In this document: piece after piece, positions 1-11,089 of the stretch
Layout: every line of letters begins with the position of its first letter
Numbering within the stretch: the stretch's first letter is position 1
Assembly: GCF_051401765.1 (NCBI RefSeq)
Contig: NW_027480463.1
Coordinates: forward strand, 992,001 to 1,056,000
Reading direction: 5' to 3'
Source: Calliopsis andreniformis
Lineage: Eukaryota > Arthropoda > Insecta > Hymenoptera > Andrenidae
DNA: 64,000 nucleotides
Made by a program: the position numbers and the translations under genes
The notes under the pieces: generated by a model
Told to the model about the DNA's origin: nothing
What the model saw: the letters and a program-made list of their open reading frames with translations, nothing else
Database searches by the model: none

Positions 1-223
1 CATCAAGCCTCAATCCTCAATTCTCAATCCTCAATCCTCTACCTTCAATCCTCAATACTCATTCTTCAATCCTCAATCCTCAATCCACAATCCTCAATCC
101 TCAATCCTCAATCCTCAATCCCCAATCTTAATCTTCAATCCTCAGTACTCAATCATCAAGCCTCAATCCTCAATTCTCAATCCTCAATCCTCTACCTTCA
201 ATCCTCAATACTCAATATTCAGT
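1..223 (+). repeat. Tandem sub-repeat of about 153 bp at the left edge
   Basis: The stretch at 1-70, with the marker CATCAAGCCTC and the later marker CCTCTACCTTC, recurs at about 154-223. The window therefore begins inside a local tandem duplication. A similar CATCAAGCC...CTCTACC string recurs near 44,170, 45,740, 52,770, 54,340, 58,450 and 59,505. Confidence 0.6.
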
Positions 224-1329
224 CCTCAATCCTCAATACTCAATCCTCAATCCTCAATCCTCAATCCTCAATCGTCAATCTTCAATCCTCAATACTCAAT
301 CTTCAATCCTCAATCCTCAATACTCAATACTCAATCCTCATTCTACAATCCTCAATACCCAATCCTCAATCTTCAATCCTCAATCTTCAATCATCAATAT
401 TCAATCTTCAATCCTCAATCCTCAATCCTCAATACTCAATCCTCAATCCTCAATGTTCTATCCTCAGTACGCAATCCTCAATCTTCAATCCTCAATCCTC
501 AATCCTCAATCCTCAATCCTCAATCCTCAATCTCAATCTTCAATCCTCAACACTCAATATTCAATCCTCATTCTTCAATCCTCAATACCCAATCCTCAAT
601 CTTCAATCCTCAATCCTCAATCCTCTATTCGCAATCCTCAATCCTCAATCCTCAGACCTCAGGCATCAACACTCAACCCTCAGTCCTCGTTCTCAATCCA
701 CAACCCTCAATCCTCGATCCTCAATCTTCAATCATCAATATTCAACCTTCAATCCTCAATCCTCAATCCTCAATACTCAATCCTCAATCCTCAATGTTCT
801 ATCCTCAATACGCAATCCTCAATCTTCAATCCTCAATCCTCAATCCTCAATCCTCAATCGTCAACCCTCAATCTTAATCTTCAATCCTCAATACTCAGTC
901 TGCAATCCTCAATCCTCAATCCTCCATCTTCAACCCTCAATCCTCAAGCGTCAATCCTCAGTCCTCACTCCTCAATCCTCATTCTTCAATCTTCAATACC
1001 GAATCCTGAATCTTCAATCCTCAATCCTCAATCCTCAATCCTCAATCCTCAATCTTCATCTTCAATCCTCAGTACTCAATCTTCAATCCTCAATCCACAA
1101 TCCTCAATCCTCAATCCTCAATCTTCAATACCCAATACTCAATCTTCAATCCTCAATCCTCAATCCTCAATCCTCAATCCTCAATCCTCAATCCTCAATC
1201 GTCAATCTTCAATCCTCAATACTCAATCTTCAATCCTCAATCCTCAATACTCAATACTCAATCCTCATTCATCAATCCTCAATACCTAATCCTCAATCTT
1301 CAATCCTCAATCCTCAATCCTCAATCCTC
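224..1329 (+). repeat. Array segment, ordinary heptamers without a kilobase duplication I can place
   Basis: This stretch holds ordinary units plus single copies of the shared small blocks: the GTTCTATCC-to-ACGC marker near 453 and 794, and a TCGTTC version of the 6-bp-unit block near 690. Nothing outside the heptamer pattern is visible, and I could not pair it with a long duplicate elsewhere. Confidence 0.8.
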
Positions 1330-1332
1330 AAT

Positions 1333-1700
1333 ACTCAATACTCAATCCTCATTCTTCAATCCTCAGTACCCAATCCTCAATCTTCAACCCTCAATCCTCA
1401 GACCACAAACATCAACACTCAACCCTCAGTCCTCGTCCTCAATCCTCAACCCCCAATACTCAATCCTCAATCTTCAATTCTCAATCCTCAATCCTCAAGC
1501 CACAATCCTGAATCCTCAATCCTGAATCCTCAACCTTCAGCCCTCAGTCCTCAACAATCAGTTGTCAATCCTCAATCCTCAAGAGAATATCATCAATTCA
1601 CAGTTTTCAATACTCAATACTCAATCTGCAATCTTCAAATCTCTATCCACAAACATCAATTCTCTTCACTCAACCCTCAACACTCAGTCTTCAATCCTCA
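1333..1700 (+). repeat. Direct duplicate, copy 1 (offset 1529)
   Basis: This segment matches 2,862-3,229 almost unit for unit, including the rare units GACCACAAACATC and GAGAATATC. A further relative lies at about 16,590-16,960. It contains one copy of the 154-bp block. Confidence 0.7.
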
Positions 1701-1936
1701 ATACTCAATCCTCAATCCTCAATCCTCATTCTTCAATCCTGAATACCCAATTCTCAATCTTCAATCCTCAATCCTCAATCCTCAATTCTCAATCCTCAAT
1801 CCTCAGACCTCAAACAGCAATACTCAACCCTCAGTCCTCGTCCTCAATCCGCAACCATCAATCCTCAATCCTCAATATTCAATCATCAATATTCAATCTT
1901 CAGTCCTCAATCCTCAATCCTCAATCCTCAATCCTC

Positions 1937-1992
1937 AATGTTCAATCCGCAATACCCAATCCTCAATCTTCTATCCGCAATCCTCAATCCTC
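1937..1992 (+). repeat. Type copy of the GTTCAATCCGC / CTTCTATCCGC block
   Basis: An ATGTTC string is followed by CGCAATACCC and CTTCTATCCGC. Copies start near 17,203, 24,204, 26,237, 28,291, 29,458, 31,254, 32,351, 35,059, 35,701 (truncated), 37,220, 37,874, 55,375, 56,661, 61,721 and 63,544. The ATG is why many spurious open frames appear to start here. Confidence 0.8.
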
Positions 1993-2158
1993 AATGCTCA
2001 ATCCTCAATCCTCAATCCTCAATGTTCAATCCTCAATACTCAATCTTCAATCCTCAATCCTCAATCCTCAATCGTCAATCCTCATTCTTCAATCCTCAAC
2101 ACCCAATCCTCAATCTTCAATCCTCAATCCTCAATCCTCAATTCTCAATCCTCAATCC

Positions 2159-2235
2159 TCAATCCTCAGACCTCAAACATCAATACTCAACCCTCAGTCC
2201 TCGTCCTCAATCCACAACCCTCAATCCTCGATCCT
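2159..2235 (+). repeat. Type copy of the block carrying a fixed 6-bp unit (TCGTCC)
   Basis: The block reads from CAGACCTCAAACATC through CAGTCCTCGTCC to CTCGATCC. The unit TCGTCC is one base short of TCAGTCC or TCGATCC and is shared by most of the roughly 60 copies, for example near 690, 1,420, 4,725, 7,130, 17,460, 24,470, 30,930, 37,760, 41,436, 53,310, 61,050 and 63,805. A shared one-base loss is good evidence of common descent. CGTCC is sometimes CGTAC (9,420; 10,997; 13,855), CGTTC (690; 41,436; 44,720) or CGCCC (16,688; 32,625; 33,868). Confidence 0.85.
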
Positions 2236-2307
2236 CAATCTTCAATCATCAATATTCAATCTTCAATCCTCAATCCTCAATCCTCAATACTCAATCCTCA
2301 ATCCTCA

Positions 2308-2345
2308 ATGTTCTATCCTCAATACGCAATCCTCAATCTTCAATC
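2308..2345 (+). repeat. Type copy of the GTTCTATCC-to-ACGC block
   Basis: An ATGTTCTATCC string is followed by CAATACGC. Copies lie near 453, 794, 9,530, 13,964, 15,541, 17,573, 18,964, 21,085, 23,562, 31,047, 32,737, 33,978, 39,382, 44,486, 44,828, 46,056, 53,079, 54,650, 55,745, 59,804, 60,144, 61,162 and 62,720. It supplies another frequent accidental ATG. Confidence 0.8.
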
Positions 2346-2384
2346 CTCAATCCTCAACCCTCAATCCTCAATCCTCAATCCTCA

Positions 2385-2765
2385 ATCCTCATTCTTCAAT
2401 CCTCAATACCCAATCCTCAATCTTCAACCCTCAATCCTCAATCCTCAATTCTCAATCCTCAATCTTCAACCCTCAATCTTCAGCCCTCAGACCTCAACAA
2501 TCAGTTGTCAATCCTCAATCCTCAATAGAATATACTCAATTCACAGTTTTCAATACTCAATACTCAATCTGCAGTCTTCAAATCTGTATCCACAAACATC
2601 AATTCTCATCACTCAACCCTCAACACTCAGTCCTCAATGTTCAATCCTCAATCCTCAATTCTCAATCTTCAGTCCTCAATACTGAACCTTCAATCGTCAA
2701 TCCTCAATCCTCAGCCCTCAATCCTCAATCCTCAATCTTAATCTTCAATCCTCAGTACTCAATCT
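2385..2765 (+). repeat. Direct duplicate, copy 1 (offset about 1452)
   Basis: It matches 3,837-4,217, including the uncommon markers CTGCAGTC and AAATCTGTATCC inside the 154-bp block and the ACTGAACCTTC string that follows it. Confidence 0.65.
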
Positions 2766-2770
2766 TCAAT
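2735..2770 (+). repeat. Type copy of the block with the 6-bp unit TAATCT
   Basis: A TCAATCT unit is followed by TAATCT (one base short) and then TCAATCC and TCAGTAC. The same series recurs near 125, 4,190, 7,622, 8,826, 10,755, 17,810, 24,005, 29,267, 31,132, 38,248, 44,020, 52,620, 58,293 and 62,800 among others. The TAA inside it closes some forward frames. Confidence 0.8.
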
Positions 2771-2861
2771 CCTCAATCCACAATCCTCAATCCTCAATCC
2801 TCAATCTTCAATACCCAATACTCAATCTTCAATCCTCAATCCTCAATCCTCAATCCTCAAT

Positions 2862-3229
2862 ACTCAATACTCAACCCTCATTCTTCAATCCTCAGTACCC
2901 AATCCTCAATCTTCAACCCTCAATCCTCAGACCACAAACATCAACACTCAACCCTCAGTCCTCGTCCTCAATCCTCAAACCCCAATACTCAATCCTCAAT
3001 CTTCAATTCTCAATCCTCAATCCTCAATCCACAATCCTGAATCCTCAATCCTGAATCCTCAACCTTCAGCCCTCAGTCCTCAAAAATCAGTTGTCAATCC
3101 TCAATCCTCAAGAGAATATCATCAATACACAGCTTTCAATACTCAATACTCAATCTGCAACCTTCAAATCTCTATCCACAAACATCAATTCTCTTCACTC
3201 AACCCTCAACACTCAGTCTTCAATTCTCA
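2862..3229 (+). repeat. Direct duplicate, copy 2 (offset 1529)
   Basis: This is the partner of 1,333-1,700. It keeps the same order of variant units with scattered single-base changes, such as AATTCACAG becoming AATACACAG in the block. Confidence 0.7.
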
Positions 3230-3836
3230 ACCCTCAATCCTCAATCCTCAACCTTAATCTTCAATCCACAGTACTCAATCTTCAATCCTCAATGCTGAAT
3301 CCTCAGTCCTCAATCCTCAATCTTCAATCCTCTGTCCTTAGTCCTCAAACCTCAATCCTCAACCCTCAGCCCTCATCCTCAATCCTCAATCCTCAATCCT
3401 CAATTCTCAATCTTCAATCCTCAATACTCAATCTTCAATCCTCAATGCTCAGTCCTCAAATTTCAATTCTGAATCCTCAATCCGGAACCCTCAATCTTCA
3501 GCCCTCAGTCCTCAACAATCAGTTGTCCATCCTCAATCCTCAATAGAACATCATGATTTCACAGTTTTCAATACTCAATACTCAACCTGCAATCTTCAAA
3601 TCTCTATCCACAAACATCAATACTCATCACTCAACCCTCAAAACTCAGTCCCCAATCCTCAATATTCAAGCCTCAATCCTCAATCCTCAATCCACAATCC
3701 TCAACCTTCAATCCTCAATACTCAATCTTCAATCCTCAATCCTCAACCCGCAATCCTCAATTCGCAATCCTCAATAGTCGATCTTCAATCCTCGATACTC
3801 AATATTCACTCCTCAATCCTCAATCCTCAATCCTCA

Positions 3837-4217
3837 ATCCTCATTCTTCAATCCTCAATACCCAATCCTCAATCTTCAACCCTCAATCCTCAATCCTCAA
3901 TTCTCAATCCTCAATCTTCAACCCTCAATCTTCAGCCCTCAGACCTCAACAATCAGTTGTCAATCCTCAATCCTCAATAGAATATACTCAATTCGCAGTT
4001 TTCAATACTCAACACTCAATCTGCAGTCTTCAAATCTGTATCCACAAACATCAATTCTCATCACTCAACCCTCAACACTCAGTCCTCAATGTTCAATCCT
4101 CAATCCTCAATTCTCAATCTTCAATCCTCAATACTGAACCTTCAATCGTCAATCCTCAATCCTCAGTCCTCAATCCTCAATCCTCAATCTTAATCTTCAA
4201 TCCTCAGTACTGAATCT
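3837..4217 (+). repeat. Direct duplicate, copy 2 (offset about 1452)
   Basis: This is the partner of 2,385-2,765. Similarity fades after the CAGTACTGAATC string near 4,210. Confidence 0.65.
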
Positions 4218-4875
4218 TCAATCCTCAATCCTCAATCCTCAATCCTCGATCGTCAACCTTCAATCCTCAACACTCAATCTTCAATCCTCAATCGTCAATC
4301 CTCAATCCTCAATCCTCAATCCTCATTCTTCAATCCTCAATACCCAATCCTCAATCTTCAACCCTCAATCCTCAATCCTCAATCCTCAATCCTCATTCTT
4401 CAATCCTCAATACCCAATCCTCAATCTTCAATCCTCAATCCTCAATCCTCAATCCTCAATACCCAATCCTCAATCCTCAATCCTCAATCCTCAATCCTCA
4501 TTCTTCAATCCTCAATACCCAATCCTCAATCTTCAATCCTCAATCCTCAATCCTCAATTCTCAATTCTCAATCCTCAGTCCTCAGTCCTCAAACCTCAAT
4601 CCTCAACCCTCAGACCTCATCCTCAATCCTTAATCGACAATCCTCAATCCTCAATCTTCTATCCTCAATACTCAACCTTCAATCCTGAATCCTCAGACTT
4701 CAAACATCAATACTCAACCCTCAGTCCTCGTCCTCAATCCACAACCCTCAATCCTCAATCCTCAATATTCAGACGTTAATATTCAACCTTCAATCCTCAA
4801 TCCTCAATCCTCTATCCTCAACACTCAATACTCAATCTTCAATCCTCAATCCTCAATCCTCAATCCTCAATCCTC

Positions 4876-5420
4876 AATCTTAATCTTCAATCCTCAATCC
4901 TCAATCCTCAATCCTCAATCCTCAATCCTCAATCATCAATGTTCAATCCTCAATACCCGATCCTCAGGCTTCAATCCTCAAACCTCGATCCTCAATCCTC
5001 AATCCTCAATCATCAATCCTCAGTCCTCAAACCTCAATCTTGAATCCTCAATCCTGAATCCTCAATCTTCAGCCCTCAGTCCTCAAGAATCAGTGGTCCA
5101 TCCTCAATCCTCAATAGAGTACCATGATTTCACAGTTTTCAATACTCAATACTCAACCTGCAATCTTCAAATCTCTATCCACAAACATCAATTCTCATCA
5201 CTCAACCCTCAACACTCAGTCCCCAATCCTCAATATTCAAGCCTCAATCCTCAATCCTCAATCCACAATCCTCAACCTTCAATCCTCAATACTCAATCTT
5301 CAATCCTCAATCCTCAATCCTCAATCCTCAATTCGCAATCCTCAATAGTCAATCTTCAATCCTCAATACTCAATATTCAATCCTCAATCCTCAATCCTCA
5401 ATCCTCAATCCTCATTCTTC
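4876..5420 (+). repeat. Direct duplicate of about 7,610-8,150
   Basis: The two stretches share the TACCCGATCCTCAGG marker, a 154-bp block with the ATGATTTCACAG form, and the AATATTCAAGCCTC tail. The offset is 2,738 at the left and 2,731 further in, a difference of one 7-bp unit. Confidence 0.65.
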
Positions 5421-6380
5421 GATCCTCAATACCCAATCCTCAATCTTCAATCCTCAATCCTCAATCCTCTGTCCTTAGTCCTCAAACCTCAATCCTCAAC
5501 CCTCAGCCCTCATCCTCAATCCTCAATCCTCAATCCTCAATTCTCAATCTTCAATCCTCAATACTCAATCTTCAATCCTCAGTGCTCAGTCCTCAAATTT
5601 CAATTCTGAATCCTCAATCCGGAACCCTCAATCTTCAGCCCTCAGTCCTCAACAATCAGTTGTCAATCCTCAATCCTCAATAGAATATACTCAATTCACA
5701 GTTTTCAATCCTCAATCCTCAATCCTCAATCCTCAATCCTCAATCTTCAATCCTCAATCCTCAATCCACAATCCTCAATCCTCAATCTTCAATCCTCGAT
5801 ACTCAATCTTCAATCCTCAATCCTCAATCCTCAATCCTCAATCCTCAATCCTCAATCGTCAACCTTCAATCCTCAATACTCAATCTTCAATCCTCAATCC
5901 TCAATCCTCAATCCTCAATCCTCATTCTTCAATCCTCAATACCCAATCCTCAATCTTCAATCCTCAATCCTGAATCCTCAATCATCAATCCTCAATCCTC
6001 AATCCTCAATCCTCAGACCTCAACCATCAATACTCAACCCTCAGTCCTCGTACTCAATCCACAACCCTCAATCCTCGATCCTCAACCTTCAATCATCAAT
6101 ATTCTATCTTCAATCCTCCATCCTCAATCCTCAATCATCAATCCTCAAACCTCTATCTTCAATCCTCAGTCCCAAATCCTCAATCTTCAATACTGACTCC
6201 TCAATCCTCAATCTTCAATCCTCAATACTCAGTCTTCAATCCTCAATCCTCAATCCTCAATCCTCAATCTTCATTCTTCAATCCTCAATCCTCAATCCTC
6301 AATCCTCAATCCTCAGTCCTCGATCATCAATCTTCAATCCTCAATACTCAATCTTCAATCCTCCATCCTCAATCCTCAAT
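5421..6380 (+). repeat. Array segment before the 4.7 kb tandem
   Basis: It contains ordinary heptamers, the TTTCAATTCTG / CCGGAACC marker near 5,600, a truncated 154-bp block (5,630-5,710, cut short after CAGTTTTC), and a CAACCATC-type 6-bp-unit block near 6,020. The right part (5,850-6,110) resembles 10,805-11,060. No gene is visible. Confidence 0.75.
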
Positions 6381-8386
6381 CCTCAATCCTCAATCCTCAA
6401 TCGTCAGGCTTCAATGCTCAATACTCAATCTTCAATACTCAATCCTCAATCCTCAATCCTCAATCCTCATTCTTCAATCCTCAATACCCAATCCACAATC
6501 TTCAATCCTCAATCCTCAATCCTCAATTCTCAATCCTCAATCCTCAGTCCTCAGTCCTCAAACCTCAATCCTCAACCCTCAGCCCTCATCCTCAATCCTC
6601 AATCCTCAATCCTCAACCCTCAATCTTCAATCCTCAATACTCAATCTTCAATCCTCAATCCTCAGTCCTCAAACCTCAATTCTGAATCCTCACTCCTGAA
6701 TCCTCAATCTTCAGCCCTCAGTCCTCAACATTCAGTTGTCAAAACTCAATCCTCAATAGAATATCCTCAATTCACAGTTTTCAATACCCTATACTCAATC
6801 TGCAATCTTCAAATCTCTATCCAGAAACATAAATTCTCGTCACTCAACCATCAACACTCAGTACTCTATGTTCAATCCTCATCCTCAATTTTGAATCTTC
6901 AATGCCCAATACTGAATCTTCAATTCGCAGTCCTCAATCCCCAATCCTCAATCCTCAATCCTCAATCCTCAGCCTTCAATCCTCAATACTCAATCTTCAA
7001 TCCTCAATCCGCAATCCTCAATCCTCATTCGTCAATCCTCAATACCCAATCCTCAATCTTCAATCCTCAATCCTCAATTCTCAATTCTCAATCCTCAATC
7101 CTCAGACCTCAGACATCAATATTCAACACTCAGTCCTCGTCCTCAATCCACAACCCTCAATCCTCAATCCTCAATGTTTAATCATCAATATTCAATCTTC
7201 AATCCTCAATCCTCAATCCTCAATCCTCAATCCTCAATCCTCAATCTTCAATCCTCAATCCTCAATCCTCAATCCTCAATCCTCAATCCTCGATCCTCAA
7301 ACCGCAATCTTCAATCCCCAGTCCCAAATCCTCAATTTTCAGTACTCACTCCTCAATCCTCAATCTTTAACCCTCAATACTCAGTCTTCAACACTCAATC
7401 CTCAATCCTCGACCCTCAATCCTCATTCTTCTATCCTCAATCCTCAATCCTCAATCCTCAATCCTCAATCCTCGATCCTCAACCTTCAACCCTCAATACT
7501 CAATCTTCAATCCTCCATCCTCATTCCTCAATCCTCAATCCTCAATCCTCAATCCTCAATCTTCAATCCTCAATACTCAATCTTCAATCCTCAATCCTCA
7601 ATCCTCAATCCTCAATCCTCAATCTTAATCTTCAATCCTCAATCCTCAATCCTCAATCCTCAATCCTCAATCATCAATGTTCAATCCTCAATACCCGATC
7701 CTCAGGCTTCAATCCTCAATTATCGATCCTCAATCCTCAATCATCAATCCTCAGTCCTCAAACCTCAATCTTGAATCCCCAATCCTGAATCCTCAATCTT
7801 CAGCCCTCAGTCCTCCACAGTCAGTGGTCCATCCTCAATCCTCAATAGAATATCATGATTTCACAGTTTTCAATACTCAATACTCAACCTGCAATCTTCA
7901 AATCTCTATCCACAAACATCAATTCTCATCACTCAACCCTCAACACTCAGTCCCCAATCCTCAATATTCAAGCCTCAATCCTCAATCCTCAATCCACAAT
8001 CCTCAACCCGCAATCCTCAATACTCAATCTTCAATCCTCAATCCTCAACCCGCAATCCTCAATTCGCAATCCTCAATAGTCGATCTTCAATCCTCAATAC
8101 TCAATATTCACTCCTCAATCCTCAATCCTCAATACTCAATCCTCATTCTTCAATCCTCAATACCCAATCCTCAATCTTCAACCCTCAATCCTCAATCCTC
8201 AATTCTCAATCCTCAATCCTCAGTCCTCAGTCCTCAAACCTCAAACATCAACCCTCAGCCCTCATCCTCAATCCTCAGTCCTCAATCCTCAATTCTCAAT
8301 CTTCAATCCTCAATACTCAATCTTCAATCCTCAATGCTCAGTCCTCAAATTTCAATTCTGAATCCTCAATCCGGAACCCTCAGTCT

Positions 8387-8540
8387 TCAGCCCTCAGACC
8401 TCAACAATCAGTTGTCAATCCTCAATCCTCAATAGAATATACTCAATTCACAGTTTTCAATACTCAATACTCAATCTGCAATCTTCAAATCTCTATCCAC
8501 AAACATCAATTCTCATCACTCAACCCTCAACACTCTGTCC
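8387..8540 (+). repeat. Type copy of the 154-bp (22-unit) conserved block
   Basis: This is exactly 22 heptamers, many of them strongly diverged (for example ACAGTTT, GCAATCT, ACAAACA, TCATCAC), yet in perfect 7-bp phase. About 63 further or partial copies are recognisable by CCACAAACAT or CCAGAAACAT, near 1,650; 2,590; 3,180; 3,610; 4,050; 5,180; 6,815; 7,910; 9,970; 10,320; 11,530; 12,620; 13,205; 14,405; 14,755; 15,980; 16,210; 16,910; 19,175; 19,400; 21,295; 21,520; 24,770; 25,945; 26,810; 27,985; 28,860; 30,010; 30,470; 31,815; 33,675; 34,765; 35,870; 36,320; 36,655; 36,915; 38,930; 40,380; 41,115; 41,795; 42,950; 43,235; 43,875; 45,440; 46,640; 47,500; 48,245; 48,735; 49,260; 49,705; 50,390; 51,545; 51,830; 52,470; 54,030; 57,180; 57,405; 58,145; 59,200; 62,340; 63,005; 63,230. 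Its conservation relative to the flanks could mean recent spread or a bound site; I cannot tell which. Confidence 0.9.
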
Positions 8541-9229
8541 TCAACGCTCAATCCTCAATCCTCAATTCTCAATCCTCAATCCTCAATCCTCAATCGTGAA
8601 TCTTCAATCCTCAATACTCGATCCTCAATCCTCAATCCTCAATCCTCAATCCTCAATCGTCAATCTTCAATCCTCAATACTCAATCTTCAATCCTGAATC
8701 CTCAATACTCAATACTCAATCCTCATTCTACAATCCTCAACACCCAATCCTCAATCTTCAATCCTCAACCTTCAATCATCAATATTCAATCTTCAATCCT
8801 CAATCCTCAATCCTCAATCCTCAATCTTAATCTTCAATCCTCAGTACTCAATCTTCAATCCTCAATCCTCAATCCTCAATCCTCAATCCTCAATCTTCAA
8901 TCCCCAATACTCAATCTTCAATCCTCAATCCTCAATCCTCAATCCTCAATCCTCAATCCTCAATCCTCAATCGTCAATCTTCAATCCTCAATACTCAATC
9001 TTCAATCCTCAATCCTCAATACTCAATACTCAATCCTCATTCTTCAATCCTCAATACCCAATCCTCAATCTTCAATCCTCAATGCTCAATCCTCAATCCT
9101 CAATCCTCAATCTTCAATCCTCAATCGTCAATCCTCAATCCACAATCCTCAATCTTCAATCCTCAATACTCAGTCTTCAATCCTCAATCCTCAATCCTCA
9201 ATCCTGAATCCTCAATCCTCAATCCTCAA

Positions 9230-9908
9230 TCGTCAACCTTCAATCCTCAATACTCAATCTTCAATCCTCAATCCTCAACCCTCAATCCTCAATCCTCATT
9301 CTTCAATCCTCAATACCCAATCCTCAATCTTCAATCCTCAATCCTGAATCCTCAATCATCAATCCTCAATCCTCAATCCTCAATCCTCAGACCTCAACCA
9401 TCAATACTCAACCCTCAGTCCTCGTACTCAATCCACAACCCTCAATCCTCGATCCTCAACCTTCAATCGTCAATATTCAATCTTCAATCCTCAATCCTCA
9501 ATCCTCAATACTCAATACTCAATCCTCAATGTTCTATCCTCAATACGCAATCCTCAATCTTCAATCCTCAATCCTCAGTCCTCAATCCTCAACCCTCAAT
9601 CCTCAATCCTCAACCTTAATCTTCAATCCTCAGTACTCAATCTTCAATCCTCAATGCTGAATCCTCAATCCTCAATCCTCAATCTTCAATCCTCTGTCCT
9701 TAGTCCTCAAACCTCAATCCTCAACCCTCAGCCCTCATCCTCAATCCTCAATCCTCAATCCTCAATTCTCAATCTTCAATCCTCAATACTCAATCTTCAA
9801 TCCTCAATGCTCAGTCCTCAAATTTCAATTCTGAATCCTCAATCCGGAACCCTCAATCTTCAGCACTCAGTCCTCAACAATCAGTTGTCCATCCTCAATC
9901 ATCAATAG
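9230..9908 (+). repeat. Internal 1,578-bp-spaced repeat inside the 4.7 kb unit
   Basis: The string near 9,230 (CAATCGTCAACC followed by a CAACCATC block) recurs near 10,808, 13,663 and 15,241. The ATGCTGAATCC-led stretch at 14,088 recurs at 15,666. All of these are 1,578 bp apart, so a smaller duplication lies within the larger tandem. Confidence 0.6.
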
Positions 9909-11089
9909 AATATACTTAATTCACAGTTTTCAATACTCAATACTCGATCTGCAATCTTCAAATCTCTATCCACAAACATCAATTCTCATCATTCAACCCT
10001 CAACACTCAGTCCTCAATGTTCAATCCACAATCCTCAATTCTCAATCTTCACACCTCAAACCTCAATCCTCAATCCTCAATGTTCAATCCTCAATACCCA
10101 ATCCTCAGTCTTCAATCCTCAATCCTCAGTCCTCAATCCTCAATCCTCAATCCTCAATCCTCAGTCCTCAAACCTCAATCCTCAATCCCCAATCCTGAAT
10201 CCTCAATCTTCAGCCCTCAGTCCTCCACAGTCAGTGGTCCATCCTCAATCCTCAATAGAATATCATGATTTCACAGTTTTCAATACTCAATACTCAACCT
10301 GCAATCTTCAAATCTCTATCCACAAACATCAATACTCATCACTCAACCCTCAAAACTCAGTCCCCAATCCTCAATATTCAAGCCTCAATCCTCAATCCTG
10401 AATCCACAATCCTCAACCTTCAATCCTCACTACTCAATCTTCAATCCTCAATCCTCAACCCGCAATCCTCAATTCGCACTCCTCAATAGTCGATCTTCAA
10501 TCCTCAATACTCAATATTCACTCCTCAATCCTCAATCCTCAATCCTGAATCCTCAATCCTCAATCGTCAATCTTCAATCCTCAATACTCAATCTTCAATC
10601 CTCAATCCTCAATACTCAATACTCAATCCTCATTCTACAATCCTCAACACCCAATCCTCAATCTTCAATCCTCAACATTCAATCATCAATATTCAATCTT
10701 CAATCCTCAATCCTCAATCCTCAATACTCAATCCTCAATCCTCAATCCTCAATCTTAATCTTCAATCCTCAGTACTCAATCTTCAATCCTCAATCCTCAA
10801 TCCTCAATCGTCAACCTTCAATCCTCAATACTCAATCTTCAATCCTCAATCCTCAACCCTCAATCCTCAATCCTCATTCTTCAATCCTCAATACCCAATC
10901 CTCAATCTTCAATCCTCAATCCTGAATCCTCAATCATCAATCCTCAATCCTCAATCCTCAATCCTCAGACCTCAACCATCAATACTCAACCCTCAGTCCT
11001 CGTACTCAATCCACAACCCTCAATCCTCGATCCTCAACCTTCAATCATCAATATTCAATCTTCAATCCTCAATCCTCAATCCTCAATAC

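Larger units (their letters stand above)
1560..2350 (+). repeat. Dispersed duplicate of 16,820-17,615
   Basis: The unit order here is repeated about 15.26 kb downstream (offset 15,258 at the left end, 15,265 further in, one unit different). Shared markers include CAAACAGCAATAC, the GTTCAATCCGC block near 1,938, and the CTCGATCC-containing stretch near 2,230. It shows that blocks move or are copied over long distances inside the array. Confidence 0.7.

Noticed and set aside
1560..1690. The 154-bp block as a small gene, tRNA-like element or promoter
   Set aside because: It divides exactly into heptamers, has no cloverleaf or hairpin that I can see, and no recognisable promoter boxes. It is better explained as diverged units of the array.
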